A stretch of 64,000 bases of DNA from Shewanella corallii (GTDB lineage Bacteria; Pseudomonadota; Gammaproteobacteria; Enterobacterales; Shewanellaceae), in the NCBI RefSeq assembly GCF_023349125.1, contig NZ_JAKIKT010000010.1:55855-119854 (forward strand), written 5' to 3'. Every line of letters starts with the position of its first letter. Positions within the stretch are counted from its first letter, which is position 1. Shown here in pieces: positions 9,118 through 16,926 of the stretch. The notes under the pieces were generated by a model. The model worked only from the letters and a program-made list of their open reading frames with translations. It searched no databases and was not told the origin of the DNA. A program made the position numbers and the translations under genes.

Positions 9118-10386
9118 TTATGAGTGAGCCAGCTCAATATTAAACTTCAGTGTGTCTAACGCTGTGTCCGTCTCCGATAGCCCAGCTTGTATCAGGTTAT
9201 CCATCGTCAATTTTGCACACTCCTGGTTCAGGATAAGTCCTAATAGCTCAAGCCTGGGAAGGTGCATTTGGTTGATGATTTTTTCTCTGTTATCACCAAG
9301 GACTTCGCTCATTTGACTGATAAAGCGAGTGTAGGTTGGGGACGCTTTAAGATCGGTGGCTGACAGCCAGTCCCAGGGAAGAGGACTGACATTCCATAAC
9401 TGATCGACCATCAATCCCGCCGGCGCAGATCTTAACAGTTGAGAGATCAATGCCTGTTGCTGCTGAAGACTGAGTCTTGTGGCCAGTGTTTCCAATTCAA
9501 TTCGAAGATCAAGGTTATCTTCAATCATACTGGTGACCAGATTGTCGAGTAGTAACGCCAGATTCTTGTTATTCAACGCAGTGACAGCGTTGTTGACTAA
9601 CACACGGTTGGGATTTGAAGTGCCCTGTATACGGTTATCCATGAATGACCAGGCTCCCAAAAATTGCTCCATCGAGAGTGACATCTTTTGGGCCAACATG
9701 CACAGTGGCACGCTTGCAAGGATATTGGAGAGATTCCGGATATGTGCGCTATTGAGCATGGGCGCGTAAATCTGCAGCCGTCTTTTGAACAGCCCTTTAT
9801 GTTTTTTGACCAACCACTGACTGACTTCCATCAGATCTTGAGAATAGTCAGCGTCGGGATACTCACCAAGCCGTAACAGCATAAGCGCGATGACTGCTCT
9901 CACTTTAGCTGATTTGTCCTTCATTGCGTGATGAAGCAGTGGCAAGTCGTCGTGATTCAGACCTTGATGTAATACTTTATAAAGGGCTGCACGATTATCG
10001 GGCTTCTCCCCCAACACAAACTGCTCAATGAGCGCTCTGGCATATGCCGGGTTGCGCTTTCTGATGTATTGCAGCAATCTGAGCCGGATTGACGGCATGA
10101 GAGCCTGCCATTGGTCATGTTCCAAACCATTTTGTTCTGTTAGTTGTACATTGTTATTGTTCCCGACCAGCTCAAACACAAGAGAGTCTGGTATCAGGGT
10201 GAACTGTGCGTTGGGAGACCAGTCCTCAGGATGCGGCGTCCATCCCCTGCTCTCAATCAGAACCAGAAAACGATTTAGCAAAAACTCGTTCTTTTTTAAC
10301 TGCTTCAATAGCCTCTTAAATGCCGGTCGTGATTCTGCTGTGAGTACGGGCAGTTGTGTATCGAAAAGATTATCCATAAGCTCCAT
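9118..10386 (-). CDS. Helical-repeat (HEAT-like) protein, unknown function
   Basis: This 422-residue soluble protein is almost all helix, with no signal peptide and no membrane segment. A HEAT-like repeat is visible around residues 150-175 (HHAMKDKSAKVRAVIALMLL), and leucine-rich amphipathic helices run throughout. Such proteins usually act as binding scaffolds. No catalytic motif is recognised. The ATG at 10386 has an alternative four codons downstream at 10377. It is the first gene of the minus-strand run that includes the small membrane protein and the Sll1717-type ATPase, but its own terminator separates it, so a joint function is uncertain. Confidence 0.55.
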   Translation of the reverse strand: MELMDNLFDTQLPVLTAESRPAFKRLLKQLKKNEFLLNRFLVLIESRGWTPHPEDWSPNAQFTLIPDSLVFELVGNNNNVQLTEQNGLEHDQWQALMPSIRLRLLQYIRKRNPAYARALIEQFVLGEKPDNRAALYKVLHQGLNHDDLPLLHHAMKDKSAKVRAVIALMLLRLGEYPDADYSQDLMEVSQWLVKKHKGLFKRRLQIYAPMLNSAHIRNLSNILASVPLCMLAQKMSLSMEQFLGAWSFMDNRIQGTSNPNRVLVNNAVTALNNKNLALLLDNLVTSMIEDNLDLRIELETLATRLSLQQQQALISQLLRSAPAGLMVDQLWNVSPLPWDWLSATDLKASPTYTRFISQMSEVLGDNREKIINQMHLPRLELLGLILNQECAKLTMDNLIQAGLSETDTALDTLKFNIELAHS

Positions 10387-10565
10387 TACTTGCCGTAGGC
10401 CCTAACGACTCAGGCGAACCGGATGCCAACTGATCCAGTATATTGTGGCCATTATTTTGCCCACTCCCTCTGATGACACATTATGTCAGTGAGGCGATTC
10501 CGTCCAATTGCCAGAAAGCACTATTTCAACATGGCAGGGGCTGTAAAAGCAGATGGTGGTATTGA

Positions 10566-10602
10566 TAGCCCGTCACTTCCCTGTGGTCGGGGCTTAATTT
10601 GG
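10566..10602. repeat. Intergenic repeat copy 1
   Basis: It starts TAGCCCGTCACTTCCCTGTG and runs on to GGGCTTAATTTGG. It closely matches the copy at 10765, about 199 bases away, with a few mismatches in the middle. Confidence 0.55.
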
Positions 10603-10764
10603 TGGGTTACTGTTAAAGCATAGACCATGGCCTGAACACTTTTGTTCTTGTATTGATTGGTTGCCGGTTCCTTTGGAGCATAGGCGATGGCTCTGACTTC
10701 CCTGTCTGACCTCGGTATTTACCAATGCCAAAGAAACCGGCATAACTGTAATTTGGGTAGAAAG

Positions 10765-10801
10765 TAGCCCGTCACGTCCCTGTGAACAGAGCTTAAGCTT
10801 G
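10765..10801. repeat. Intergenic repeat copy 2
   Basis: It starts TAGCCCGTCACGTCCCTGTG and continues to GAGCTTAAGCTTG. It matches the copy at 10566 and lies directly downstream of the S8 protease stop. On the minus strand the core reads ACAGGGACGTGACGGGCTA. Confidence 0.55.
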
Positions 10802-10814
10802 ATAGTTGGGACTA

Positions 10815-13028
10815 TCAGTTGGTGCTTGCGAAAACTTCTCCGTAGGAGTAGCTGGTGGCCGTGTAGCTGATGTTATTCAAGTTGCCCAGAGGGCTTTTGA
10901 ATACCAGCCATGACGCTGAGGTACCCGCTCCTGCATCAAGATCAGACACAGAGGTGCTTGCGCTTGAGGAGATCAGGCTGACGCCTGCAGGCAGCGAAAT
11001 AGACGCCGTAATGTCGTGCGCTTTGATGCTGCCAAGATTGGTGATATTAACCCTCACCGTGTAGTAACCAGGCAAACCCGCATAGGTATAGCTTTTAACC
11101 AGGTTGAATGAAGGTGCCACGGCGCGCTCAAAGTTCTCCTCGGTAGCCAGAGCTACACGTTCACTTTGAGAGCTGTTCCAGGCGTAAACCTTAATCACCT
11201 TGCGACCACTTGAGGTTGCTGCAACCTGATGCACGTTATCTTTGGACGAGAAGTCAGTATCTTCGAGGCTTTCCGAATCTTCATCGTAAAGGCGCATATT
11301 GATATCACTGAGGTTTTTATAGCTGGTTGGGGTACTGGCATTGTTGTAGTCAACATCCCGCTCCCACACTATGGTGGACTTGTCACCCACATAGTTCTGG
11401 CCAACATACAGTTTGTAGTCCCCTGAGTTACCGGTTTTGGCAATGGTATCGATGAAGTAATCATCTTTGTGGAATTCAGCATGGCGGGCATCCAGATAAC
11501 CCCAGCCATAGGTACGGTTCCACTCTTTACCCGTCACCTGACTGTCGTCTGCTGTGGTTTGGGTGTTGGCATCATCCCAGGAGTCGGCGGTGTTGATCAT
11601 GGTCGCCTTCATTGAGATTGGATAGTAATGGCCTGAGTCTCTCAGCAGCAGAGAGACAGCCCCTACTTTTGGTGCCGCTGAGCTGGTACCGCCCAGATTG
11701 GCGTAGCTGTTACCTGTAGTACAGGTGTAGGTTTGATTACCCGGCGCGGCGATATCCGGCTTTTTACGTCCATCATAGGCAGGACCACGGCTACTGCTGC
11801 CGGTGATCACATCGTCTGAACGGGTCACAGTGTTCTTGTCATCCATGTTGGCCACTGTCATACCGTTATAGTTCTCGCCTGGCTGGGTCATGGTCGTGCC
11901 GGCACCATATCCCTGGTTACCAGCAGATTTCGCCCAGATCAGGTTCTTGCTGTGGACTATGCCATCAACAAATCGTGCCATGCTGCCCCAGGTCGTGGTC
12001 GAGGCTGAGCCGTTACCCCAGGAGTAGTTGATCACCTCAGGGTCATCGGATGCGGTGCGTACCATCCAGTCGGCACCGGCCATAGAGGTTGACGCTGAAC
12101 CTGCATTGTCGACCAGGATCTTATCCAGGCCGTAAGCCAGACCTTTGTAGGTGTTGTTGGTACTGGCATACATACAGGCCACGCCTGTGCCATGGGTACC
12201 ATTAACGGCATAGTTTTCGATAAAGGTGTGGCTATTCAGGGCGCTGTGAGTCTCTTCCACACCGCTGTCTAGAATACCTACATCCCAGATGCCGCCATCT
12301 TCACCATCGTTCCAGAATGACCCTACACCCAAAGATTGAGTCTGGTTATTCAGTTCAGGTTCGCCAGGGTTATCCAGGCTCACCGCAATGACCATAGGGT
12401 TCTTAGCCAGTCGCTTTAAGGCATCTGCTGGCATGGTAATGGCTACCGAATGGTTGGTATCGATAAACTGGGTTACTTCGCCACCGAGGGACTCCACCAT
12501 GGCAGCAAACTTTTTCTGGGATGGCGCCAGAATGGACTCAGCTTTATCTTTAAACTGGCTGCGAATATCCAGCGCGACCTCTTCACGCTCCATATTCAGT
12601 TGTTTCATGCGTTCGGTAATGGCCTTAGGTTGACTGCCTTTGGCTGCGGACCAGGCATCCAGCTCTTCATCCTTGGTGGCAAAACTGCCTTTGGGTTCAT
12701 ATTCCCTGACCAGAGCGCGGATCTCCTGGCTCACTTTCTCTACCGCTTTGGCTTCCTGCTCCCTGGCCTGCTTAAGGATGGCACGATATTCGGGGGAGTT
12801 AAGCTCGACGATTAATGGCAGAGTTGGATTATCAGCGGCGAAGGCTTTCACCGCGGGGTCGATTTTGTATACAGGCTGGGGAGCCTCTACAGGCAACGCC
12901 TTCTGCCCTTCCAATACCTCAGGTCCACGCTGTTTGAAGTTTGAGGTTTCTGCAAATACCGGGTGGGCGTCCATACCCAAAGACAATACCAGGCCAACGG
13001 CCACGGAAACTTTACTGATCACCATCAT
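10815..13028 (-). CDS. Secreted subtilisin-family (S8) serine protease
   Basis: This 737-residue protein has a signal peptide (to about residue 26, PVFAET) and a propeptide-like helical region (about 60-215). In the S8 catalytic domain Asp254 is in GILDSGVEE, His279 in NGTHGTGVA, the oxyanion Asn371 in KSAGNQG and Ser449 in GGTSSAAP. All four key residues are present. The C-terminal part (about 530-737) is beta-rich; its last section (about 650 onward) looks like a CARDB/Ig-type module. It probably acts outside the cell on proteins, exported by Sec and then type II secretion. GGAG precedes the tandem ATGATG start. The upstream leader is unusually structured (13061-13134). Confidence 0.85.
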   Translation of the reverse strand: MMVISKVSVAVGLVLSLGMDAHPVFAETSNFKQRGPEVLEGQKALPVEAPQPVYKIDPAVKAFAADNPTLPLIVELNSPEYRAILKQAREQEAKAVEKVSQEIRALVREYEPKGSFATKDEELDAWSAAKGSQPKAITERMKQLNMEREEVALDIRSQFKDKAESILAPSQKKFAAMVESLGGEVTQFIDTNHSVAITMPADALKRLAKNPMVIAVSLDNPGEPELNNQTQSLGVGSFWNDGEDGGIWDVGILDSGVEETHSALNSHTFIENYAVNGTHGTGVACMYASTNNTYKGLAYGLDKILVDNAGSASTSMAGADWMVRTASDDPEVINYSWGNGSASTTTWGSMARFVDGIVHSKNLIWAKSAGNQGYGAGTTMTQPGENYNGMTVANMDDKNTVTRSDDVITGSSSRGPAYDGRKKPDIAAPGNQTYTCTTGNSYANLGGTSSAAPKVGAVSLLLRDSGHYYPISMKATMINTADSWDDANTQTTADDSQVTGKEWNRTYGWGYLDARHAEFHKDDYFIDTIAKTGNSGDYKLYVGQNYVGDKSTIVWERDVDYNNASTPTSYKNLSDINMRLYDEDSESLEDTDFSSKDNVHQVAATSSGRKVIKVYAWNSSQSERVALATEENFERAVAPSFNLVKSYTYAGLPGYYTVRVNITNLGSIKAHDITASISLPAGVSLISSSASTSVSDLDAGAGTSASWLVFKSPLGNLNNISYTATSYSYGEVFASTN

Positions 13029-13060
13029 GTTGAATACTCCATTCTCATCTAGATTCAGTC

Positions 13061-13134
13061 ACAGGCTGCTCCAGCCTGTTGTGCTCATGGGGTTCGCCGG
13101 TGCAAATACCTGGGTTGCCCCCGGCGAGTCCATG
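13061..13134 (-). promoter_or_regulatory. Structured 5' leader of the S8 protease, possible cis-regulatory RNA
   Basis: In the minus-strand transcript, CATGG (13134-13130) pairs with CCATG (13090-13086). Nested inside, CGCCGG (13126-13121) pairs with CCGGCG (13100-13095). A separate perfect hairpin, ACAGGCTG-gag-CAGCCTGT, follows (13079-13061). The hairpin ends 32 bases before the ATG. There is no T tract. No known riboswitch class is recognised. Confidence 0.4.
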
Positions 13135-13275
13135 CTGCGATAGAGATAGAAAGTTCCATGCCAACTTATATAGTGTTGTTTTTGTTCAGGTTCCGAATTA
13201 TACACACTTTGGAACCTGTGGTAATGACATGTCAAAACCGGTTTCTGACATTGCGATTAGATGCCAAATGAGCAT

Positions 13276-13303
13276 AAAAAAGGCCCCGAAATACGGAGCC
13301 TTT
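13276..13303 (-). terminator. Terminator of the recombinase-DM13 transcript
   Basis: GGCTCCG-tatt-TCGGGGCC followed by TTTTTT on the minus strand forms a classical intrinsic terminator 15 bases after the DM13 gene. Confidence 0.7.
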
Positions 13304-13317
13304 AATTGAAACTGGGG

Positions 13318-13785
13318 TTACTGATAACGACCGGATGAGATGAACTGGTTGAAGGACTCACACCAGACGATAGCTGTGGTGTAGCGGCTGATATCCAGAT
13401 GTTCCGGCAGTGGCAGCATAAAGCCTTTAAATGAATTGATATTGCCTATTTCAACCATCTTGTCTTTGTTGGCCAGAAACTGCTCTTCATTTTCCACATA
13501 GACAGGCGACAGATACAGGCGGTAATCAGGGCCCGGAGCCAGATCTCCTGCAAATGCCACGGTATCGGGTGCAAAGTACAACATGCCCTCACCCCAATGC
13601 AGAAGATCGCTGCCACTGCGGTTACGGTCAAACTCGGCAACATAACTTGCGTTGGTTTGAACACCGCTGAGCTCAGAGGCAGAAGGCGGCTGTTCCTGGA
13701 TCAGGATGGGCAACAAAAATATGCCCAGTGCAATGCCTAATAACAGTGCGGCACCGTGGGTAATTAATCTGGCTAACCATTTCAT
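13318..13785 (-). CDS. Membrane-anchored DM13-domain protein
   Basis: This 155-residue protein has an N-terminal hydrophobic anchor at about residues 10-30 (AALLLGIALGIFLLPILI) and an extracytoplasmic DM13 domain. The DM13 signs are HWGEGMLYF, LAPGPDYRLYLSP and a C-terminal AIVWCESFNQFI with the conserved cysteine, preceded by the usual G-x-LP-x-H/Y strand. DM13 domains are proposed to take part in electron transfer or redox chemistry, but their role in bacteria is unproven. The gene begins only 17 bases after the tyrosine recombinase stop and shares its terminator, so the two are probably cotranscribed, an odd pairing. Confidence 0.75.
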   Translation of the reverse strand: MKWLARLITHGAALLLGIALGIFLLPILIQEQPPSASELSGVQTNASYVAEFDRNRSGSDLLHWGEGMLYFAPDTVAFAGDLAPGPDYRLYLSPVYVENEEQFLANKDKMVEIGNINSFKGFMLPLPEHLDISRYTTAIVWCESFNQFISSGRYQ

Positions 13786-13802
13786 TTCACTTTTCCTTTT
13801 GG

Positions 13803-15092
13803 TCAGTTTCCATCGATTCCTGCGAGGTTATCCATGACCTTAGCATAAGCAGATTCATGACGCTCTATCTGACTGGTATGCAGGTATTTTGAGGTGGTAT
13901 CAATGCTGTCGTGGCCTGCATCAGCCTGCACATGGGACAGCGGCCTGCGATTGATATTGATGTCATGGGTAATACCTGTATGTCGGATATTGTGTGCGCT
14001 CATGCCTGCCATGGCATTAGCATCTTCATCCAGACCATCCTCCCGGGCCTCTAGTGCGGCCATTTCCAGTACCTGCTGAACTTCCTCTCTGAGTTGGCGG
14101 ATCCCCAGGTTGGCGTTGAGCACACCGGTTTCCCGGCCCCGGCCCGCGGCTCTATGGCGAACAAACAGAGGTGTGGTGTCACCGGCAGATGGCAAGTCTG
14201 TCAATCCAAGAGACCGGCGATACCGGGTCAATGCTTTCAACAGGGCTTTGGATACCGCTACGCTGCGACGTTTACCGCCTTTGGACTGAGGTACTTGAAA
14301 ACTCCAAACGCCGGTTTGAGGATGGCGCTTGAACTGACCCATTACCGGAGAAAAGCCCGCTCTGGCGCCGACTTCGGAAATACGCAGGTAACAGGCGTAC
14401 AGCAGGCTTATCAGAAACAGACTGCGCTCACCTGACCTGGGTTGTTCCCGGGCCAGCTTTTCGGCACAGGCCATCACATATGACCACTGCAACTCAGTGA
14501 ATGCGGGCAGTTCGTCATCCTGCTGCAGGGCGAACTTACGGTCACGGTTATAACGGCTGTGGTTCATCCAGATCTGTGGAGGGTTTCGCTCGCAATACTC
14601 TTCACCGACCAGATAAGCGTAAAAAGATGAGAGGATGGCGATTTTGGTTTTGAGCGCATTCTCAGAGAGTTGATACGGGGCTTCCTGTCCCAGCGTCTTC
14701 TTGCCGGTAAAAGGTTTCCATGCCGGATTGGGACTTCGCTCACCACTACTTTTATCGGCTTTGAACTGGGCCACATTAAAGTAGCCAATCAACTCTGCTG
14801 GAGGTTGCTGACAGTAGCCCACGTACCGGGAAATATCTTTACGGGTAAGCTGCGCCGGCGACATGGCTGCTACATCGAAACACCAGTGGAAAAAGGTGGT
14901 CAGCTCACTGCGATAAGCCTTGTAGTTGTTCTCGTGATGACGCTGCTCCATCAACCAGTCACAGGCGTGTTCATACACCAAACCGGCATCACTGACCTTA
15001 TCGATACTGATCCCTGTGATGTATTGATTGACTTCGGCATTGCCCTGTTCCAGATACTGAGGGCCATCAAACAGGGGGATAACGCTGGGCAT
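13803..15092 (-). CDS. Tyrosine recombinase/integrase (429 aa)
   Basis: The product is longer than XerC/D (about 300 residues). An N-terminal SAM-like core-binding region is broken by an insertion around residues 95-140. The catalytic domain has Arg237 in CYLRISEVG, a Lys near 271 (QSKGGKRR), His367 and Arg370 in HNIRHT, His394 in GHDS and the nucleophile Tyr403 in SKYLHTS. All residues for strand cleavage and rejoining are present. It is not an integron integrase (no IntI-specific insert seen) and there is no tRNA beside it to mark an island end. Its substrate is unknown. It is followed by the DM13 gene in the same transcript. Confidence 0.8.
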   Translation of the reverse strand: MPSVIPLFDGPQYLEQGNAEVNQYITGISIDKVSDAGLVYEHACDWLMEQRHHENNYKAYRSELTTFFHWCFDVAAMSPAQLTRKDISRYVGYCQQPPAELIGYFNVAQFKADKSSGERSPNPAWKPFTGKKTLGQEAPYQLSENALKTKIAILSSFYAYLVGEEYCERNPPQIWMNHSRYNRDRKFALQQDDELPAFTELQWSYVMACAEKLAREQPRSGERSLFLISLLYACYLRISEVGARAGFSPVMGQFKRHPQTGVWSFQVPQSKGGKRRSVAVSKALLKALTRYRRSLGLTDLPSAGDTTPLFVRHRAAGRGRETGVLNANLGIRQLREEVQQVLEMAALEAREDGLDEDANAMAGMSAHNIRHTGITHDININRRPLSHVQADAGHDSIDTTSKYLHTSQIERHESAYAKVMDNLAGIDGN

Positions 15093-15276
15093 TTAGGTGT
15101 TAATTCCATAATAAACAGAAACATAATATTACCTTACCCAGGCACGAACAGCTAAGACGTTTAGTACCGTGCTGCGTGGAGCCTGGCAGCCGTTAAATCA
15201 CATCCGCCGATAACTAGCGGTTGGCCATTGCTCTACTACACTGAATCAATAGGCTTTAGATACGAGGTCACGGGTA

Positions 15277-16848
15277 ATGTTGAATATGGGAAGCAACAGA
15301 AAAGGCTCTTTATTTACGGGGAAAGCAAAGCCCGCGGAAGCCAATTCGTTACCACCATGGAAGATTCTGATTATTGATGATGAGCGGGATGTCCACACAG
15401 TCACCAAGCTCGCGTTGTCCCGCTTTAAGCTCGACGGTCACGGCCTGGAGTTTATCAATGCCTACAGCGCCGAACAGGCGAAAACCCTGCTGCTGGAAAA
15501 TGATGATATCGCCATGGCCTTTGTTGATGTGGTGATGGAGACAGATCACGCCGGTCTGGAGCTGGTTCGTTGGATCCGGGAAGATTTGCAGAATCAGGCG
15601 ATCCGCCTGGTACTAAGAACCGGTCAGCCCGGTCAGGCACCAGAAGAGGATGTGATCGTCAATTACGACATTAACGACTATAAAGCCAAGTCTGAGCTCG
15701 ATGCCCGCCGCTTACTCACCTGTGTTTACACCTCTGTTCGCGCCTACCGGGATATTATTGAAATAGAGAAGGCCCGCAAGGCACAAATGCAACACAGAGA
15801 GGGGTTGGAGCGGGTACTGTCAGCATCATCCGGCCTGTTTGAGTTCCGAACTCTGCATAAGTTTGCCGAAGGGCTGCTCAGCCAGGTGGCCAGCCTGCTC
15901 AATATCGATACCCAAACCCTGTTTTTACGTTGCAGCTCGTTCGACGCTGTGGTGCTGGCACCCAATGAGATCTCCTTCGATGTGCTGGCCGGCACCGGCA
16001 GGTACTCGGGCGTCAACAGTGATGTTATTCCCGATGACATCAATGAAATGATGAAAGAGGCTATCGCCGCTGAAAAATGTATCTACCGAGATGACTGTAT
16101 GCTGGGGTACTTCCCGACCCAAAGGGGCTGGGTGAATCTGCTATATCTGGATGGTGTTGGCAATATCAGTGAATTTAATCGCAAGTTGATTGATATCCTC
16201 GCGGTCAATGTCGGGATCGCATTTGAAAACCTGATGCTCAACAAAGAGGTGGAAAACACCCAATCAGAACTGATCATGCGCCTGGGTGATGTGGTGGAAA
16301 GCCGTAGTAAAGAAGCGGCCAATCATGTTAAGCGTATGTCCGAATACTGCTTTGAGCTTGGGATGCTCGCAGGAATGACGGAAGCTGAAGCTCAGTTTCT
16401 GAGACGCGCCGCGCCGATGCACGATATCGGTAAGATAGCGATTCCCGATGACATATTGCTGAAACAGGGCAAACTGGATGACGAAGAGTGGGAGATTATG
16501 AAGCAGCATCCGGAGATTGGTCATCAGATCCTGGGTGACTCTGAGCGTCCTATTTTAAAAGTTGCTGCTCAAATTTCGCTGGAGCACCACGAAAAGTACG
16601 ACGGCAGCGGCTACCCCAACAATCTGAAAGGTGATGATATCAGCCTGTACGCACGTATTGTTGCCATTGCTGATGTGTTCGATGCCCTCACCCATGCCAG
16701 ATGTTACAAGGAGGCGTGGCCATTGAACGAAGTTATCGATGAGATGAAGAAAGGCGCAGGAACCCACTTTGACCCCTTCCTGCTGGCGCTGTTTATGGAA
16801 AACATCAATACCTTTGTCGCCATCAAAGATCAGTGGCGGGATATCTGA
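15277..16848 (+). CDS. Response regulator with DUF3369 and HD-GYP domain (c-di-GMP phosphodiesterase)
   Basis: This 523-residue protein has an N-terminal receiver domain (about 28-150) with acidic pair Asp34/Asp35, phospho-acceptor Asp84 in AFVDVVM and Thr115 in VLRTG. A DUF3369 sensor-like domain follows (about 180-320). The C-terminal HD-GYP domain has metal-binding His382-Asp383 in MHDIGKIAIPD, HHEKYDGSGYP at 437-447 and the GYP triad. HD-GYP enzymes hydrolyse cyclic di-GMP, so it likely turns a phosphorelay signal into lower c-di-GMP. No partner kinase is adjacent, so the cognate sensor must be elsewhere. The start has no strong Shine-Dalgarno; an ATG three codons later is possible. Confidence 0.88.
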   Translation: MLNMGSNRKGSLFTGKAKPAEANSLPPWKILIIDDERDVHTVTKLALSRFKLDGHGLEFINAYSAEQAKTLLLENDDIAMAFVDVVMETDHAGLELVRWIREDLQNQAIRLVLRTGQPGQAPEEDVIVNYDINDYKAKSELDARRLLTCVYTSVRAYRDIIEIEKARKAQMQHREGLERVLSASSGLFEFRTLHKFAEGLLSQVASLLNIDTQTLFLRCSSFDAVVLAPNEISFDVLAGTGRYSGVNSDVIPDDINEMMKEAIAAEKCIYRDDCMLGYFPTQRGWVNLLYLDGVGNISEFNRKLIDILAVNVGIAFENLMLNKEVENTQSELIMRLGDVVESRSKEAANHVKRMSEYCFELGMLAGMTEAEAQFLRRAAPMHDIGKIAIPDDILLKQGKLDDEEWEIMKQHPEIGHQILGDSERPILKVAAQISLEHHEKYDGSGYPNNLKGDDISLYARIVAIADVFDALTHARCYKEAWPLNEVIDEMKKGAGTHFDPFLLALFMENINTFVAIKDQWRDI

Positions 16849-16874
16849 CATCCTCCCCAAATGCCACCCAATAT

Positions 16875-16911
16875 AAAAAAGCCTCCTTTGCTGATAACGC
16901 GGGAGGCTTTT
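16875..16911. terminator. Bidirectional terminator between convergent genes
   Basis: GCCTCC and GGGAGGC form the stem, with AAAAAA on the left and TTTT on the right. It serves both the HD-GYP gene and the phosphoethanolamine transferase gene. Confidence 0.75.
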
Positions 16912-16926
16912 GGTTTGAGAGTCTTT

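Larger units (their letters stand above)
10387..10814. other. Intergenic region with imperfect repeats
   Basis: This 428-bp gap lies between two minus-strand genes, downstream of the S8 protease. No gene is seen. It holds repeated noncoding phrases: two long copies (listed separately), a third short copy of the core in ctgacttccctgtctgac (about 10690-10710), and a second pair agcatagaccatggc / agcataggcgatggc at about 10618 and 10678. Confidence 0.5.

Noticed and set aside
15093..15276. Attachment site for the 429-aa recombinase
   Set aside because: No direct repeat of this sequence was found elsewhere in the window and no tRNA is adjacent.
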